A stretch of DNA of 64,000 nt, taken from NCBI GenBank assembly GCA_900320245.1, contig ONRP01000010.1:48234-112233 (forward strand), written 5' to 3'. Shown piece by piece: positions 63,347-64,000 of the stretch (positions within the stretch are counted from its first letter, which is position 1; each line of letters starts with the position of its first letter). A program made the position numbers and the translations under genes. This stretch comes from an uncultured Prevotellaceae bacterium. Its GTDB lineage: Bacteria; Bacteroidota; Bacteroidia; Bacteroidales; Muribaculaceae. The notes beneath the pieces are model-generated. The model was not told the origin of the DNA, made no database searches, and worked only from the letters and a program-made list of their open reading frames with translations.

Positions 63347-64000
63347 TCAGTTTATTGTTAAGTGTTGATTTATCGTGTGATTAACATCTTCGATCTTCTC
63401 ACCGGCCTCGTCCAGTTGATTGAACCCCTTATTGATTACCGTGGAGAACTTCACTAGTGCCGTCAGGGCTTCTTCCTCGTCGGCTTCCGAAATTTCCGGC
63501 TCTATATCGGCTTTGACATCGGCTTGAGCGAGATGAACGGCTTTATGCCGTTTAACAGACTTCACCGATTTGGCAGCACTGGCGACCTGGGACCGAGACT
63601 CTTCGCTTACCTCATCAACCACGATTACGGCGGCTTCGTCATGGGTCGATGGTGCCACGCTGCTTTTGTCCGAATTATCTGCCATAACAGGGGCTTGAGG
63701 TTCAAACTGTGTTTCACCGTGTGAGAACCACCATCCCAAAGTAACAATCGCGGCAACACATGCAGCAATAGCAGTCCAGAAAGCGCGACGTTTCCATGTT
63801 GCGGGAATGACTTTCTCACGCGTTTCCTCCTCTTGCCAGCGGTCGATACTGTCGCTGAGCGATTGCTCTAAATCGGCAGGCACCATCGGCGTCTCGTGGC
63901 GCACTTCATCCAGACCTTTCAGGAGCAAGGAGTCAATGCCGTCATCGTTCAAAGCCGTGCGCAGCAAGTGTTCCTCTTCGGGGGAGGTCTCGCCGTCATA
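63347..64000 (-). CDS. Anti-sigma-like membrane protein (5' truncated)
   Basis: The frame is open to the window edge and reads YDGETSPEEEHLLRTALNDD at its visible start. This matches the N-terminal part of Bacteroidetes anti-sigma proteins, so the true start lies to the right. One membrane helix (AFWTAIAACVAAIVTLGWWF) is followed by a periplasmic acidic region and a C-terminal helix. An ECF sigma gene is expected just outside the window. It is co-transcribed with the DUF4252 gene. Confidence 0.78.
   Translation of the reverse strand, partial: YDGETSPEEEHLLRTALNDDGIDSLLLKGLDEVRHETPMVPADLEQSLSDSIDRWQEEETREKVIPATWKRRAFWTAIAACVAAIVTLGWWFSHGETQFEPQAPVMADNSDKSSVAPSTHDEAAVIVVDEVSEESRSQVASAAKSVKSVKRHKAVHLAQADVKADIEPEISEADEEEALTALVKFSTVINKGFNQLDEAGEKIEDVNHTINQHLTIN

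Overview
The window looks like a chromosomal segment of a gut-type Bacteroidales bacterium. A Muribaculaceae- or Prevotellaceae-like genome is my best guess, but the genus cannot be fixed from this sequence. The reasons are a complete Bacteroides aerotolerance (bat) operon, many promoters of the Bacteroidetes type (TTTG, a 19-21 base spacer, then TAnnTTTG), a TonB-receptor-like outer membrane protein, and host/plant-glycan enzymes (GH2, GH13, GH125, sialidase). GC content is high, so long antisense shadow ORFs are common.

Layout. 1-7.4 kb: DUF58 protein (cut by the left edge), a membrane partner, batA-batE. 7.5-9.8 kb: PAP2 phosphatase, small DNA-binding protein, universal stress protein. 9.9-16.3 kb (mostly minus): YkvA-like protein with a DUF4143 ATPase, then tex, a metallophosphoesterase and an acyltransferase in one probable operon. 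16.6-22.6 kb: small secreted protein, a 217-bp MITE-like element, then an overlapping cluster of ECF sigma factor, anti-sigma-like protein, secreted protein and outer membrane barrel. 22.8-26.6 kb: pseudouridine synthase with PASTA protein, unknown protein, CDF metal transporter. 26.8-35.8 kb: GH2 beta-galactosidase, kdsB, a secreted 17-residue-repeat protein, LUD protein, YqaA-like membrane protein, CE1-like esterase, DUF169, DUF6440, lipoprotein. 36-46.5 kb: Dcu C4-dicarboxylate transporter and porin, GH13 lipoprotein, coiled-coil exported protein, GH125, DUF4954, four-helix-bundle protein. 46.6-53.8 kb: tRNA-Met(CAT), trkH-trkA, sialidase, Dus, a fused Y1-type transposase-like protein, small barrel. 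53.8-64 kb: FucI-like protein, LPS-kinase-like protein, second GH13, exported repeat protein, second DUF4143 ATPase, pepD, XRE regulator with DUF2975, DUF4252 and an anti-sigma-like protein cut by the right edge.

The most unusual signal is between the genes. At least twelve spacers carry tandem arrays of 7-bp units (GTTAGGA, GTTTAGA, GGTTARA, GTTAATA, GTTAACT and relatives). Nearly all of these units carry a stop codon on both strands, and the stop codons of at least six genes lie inside the arrays. The heptads are joined to GC-rich dyads (GCATCCGC/GCGGATGC) and to a GCGAGCGCAGCGAGC module. One such composite has become the C-terminus of a protein. A separate candidate for an undescribed system is 51946-53106: an HUH/Y1 transposase-like domain fused to a possible SLOG/DprA-like Rossmann domain, with REP-like TTGTGGC dyads on both sides of the gene and a third core inside it.

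All functions are read from sequence motifs and family knowledge; no database search was run.
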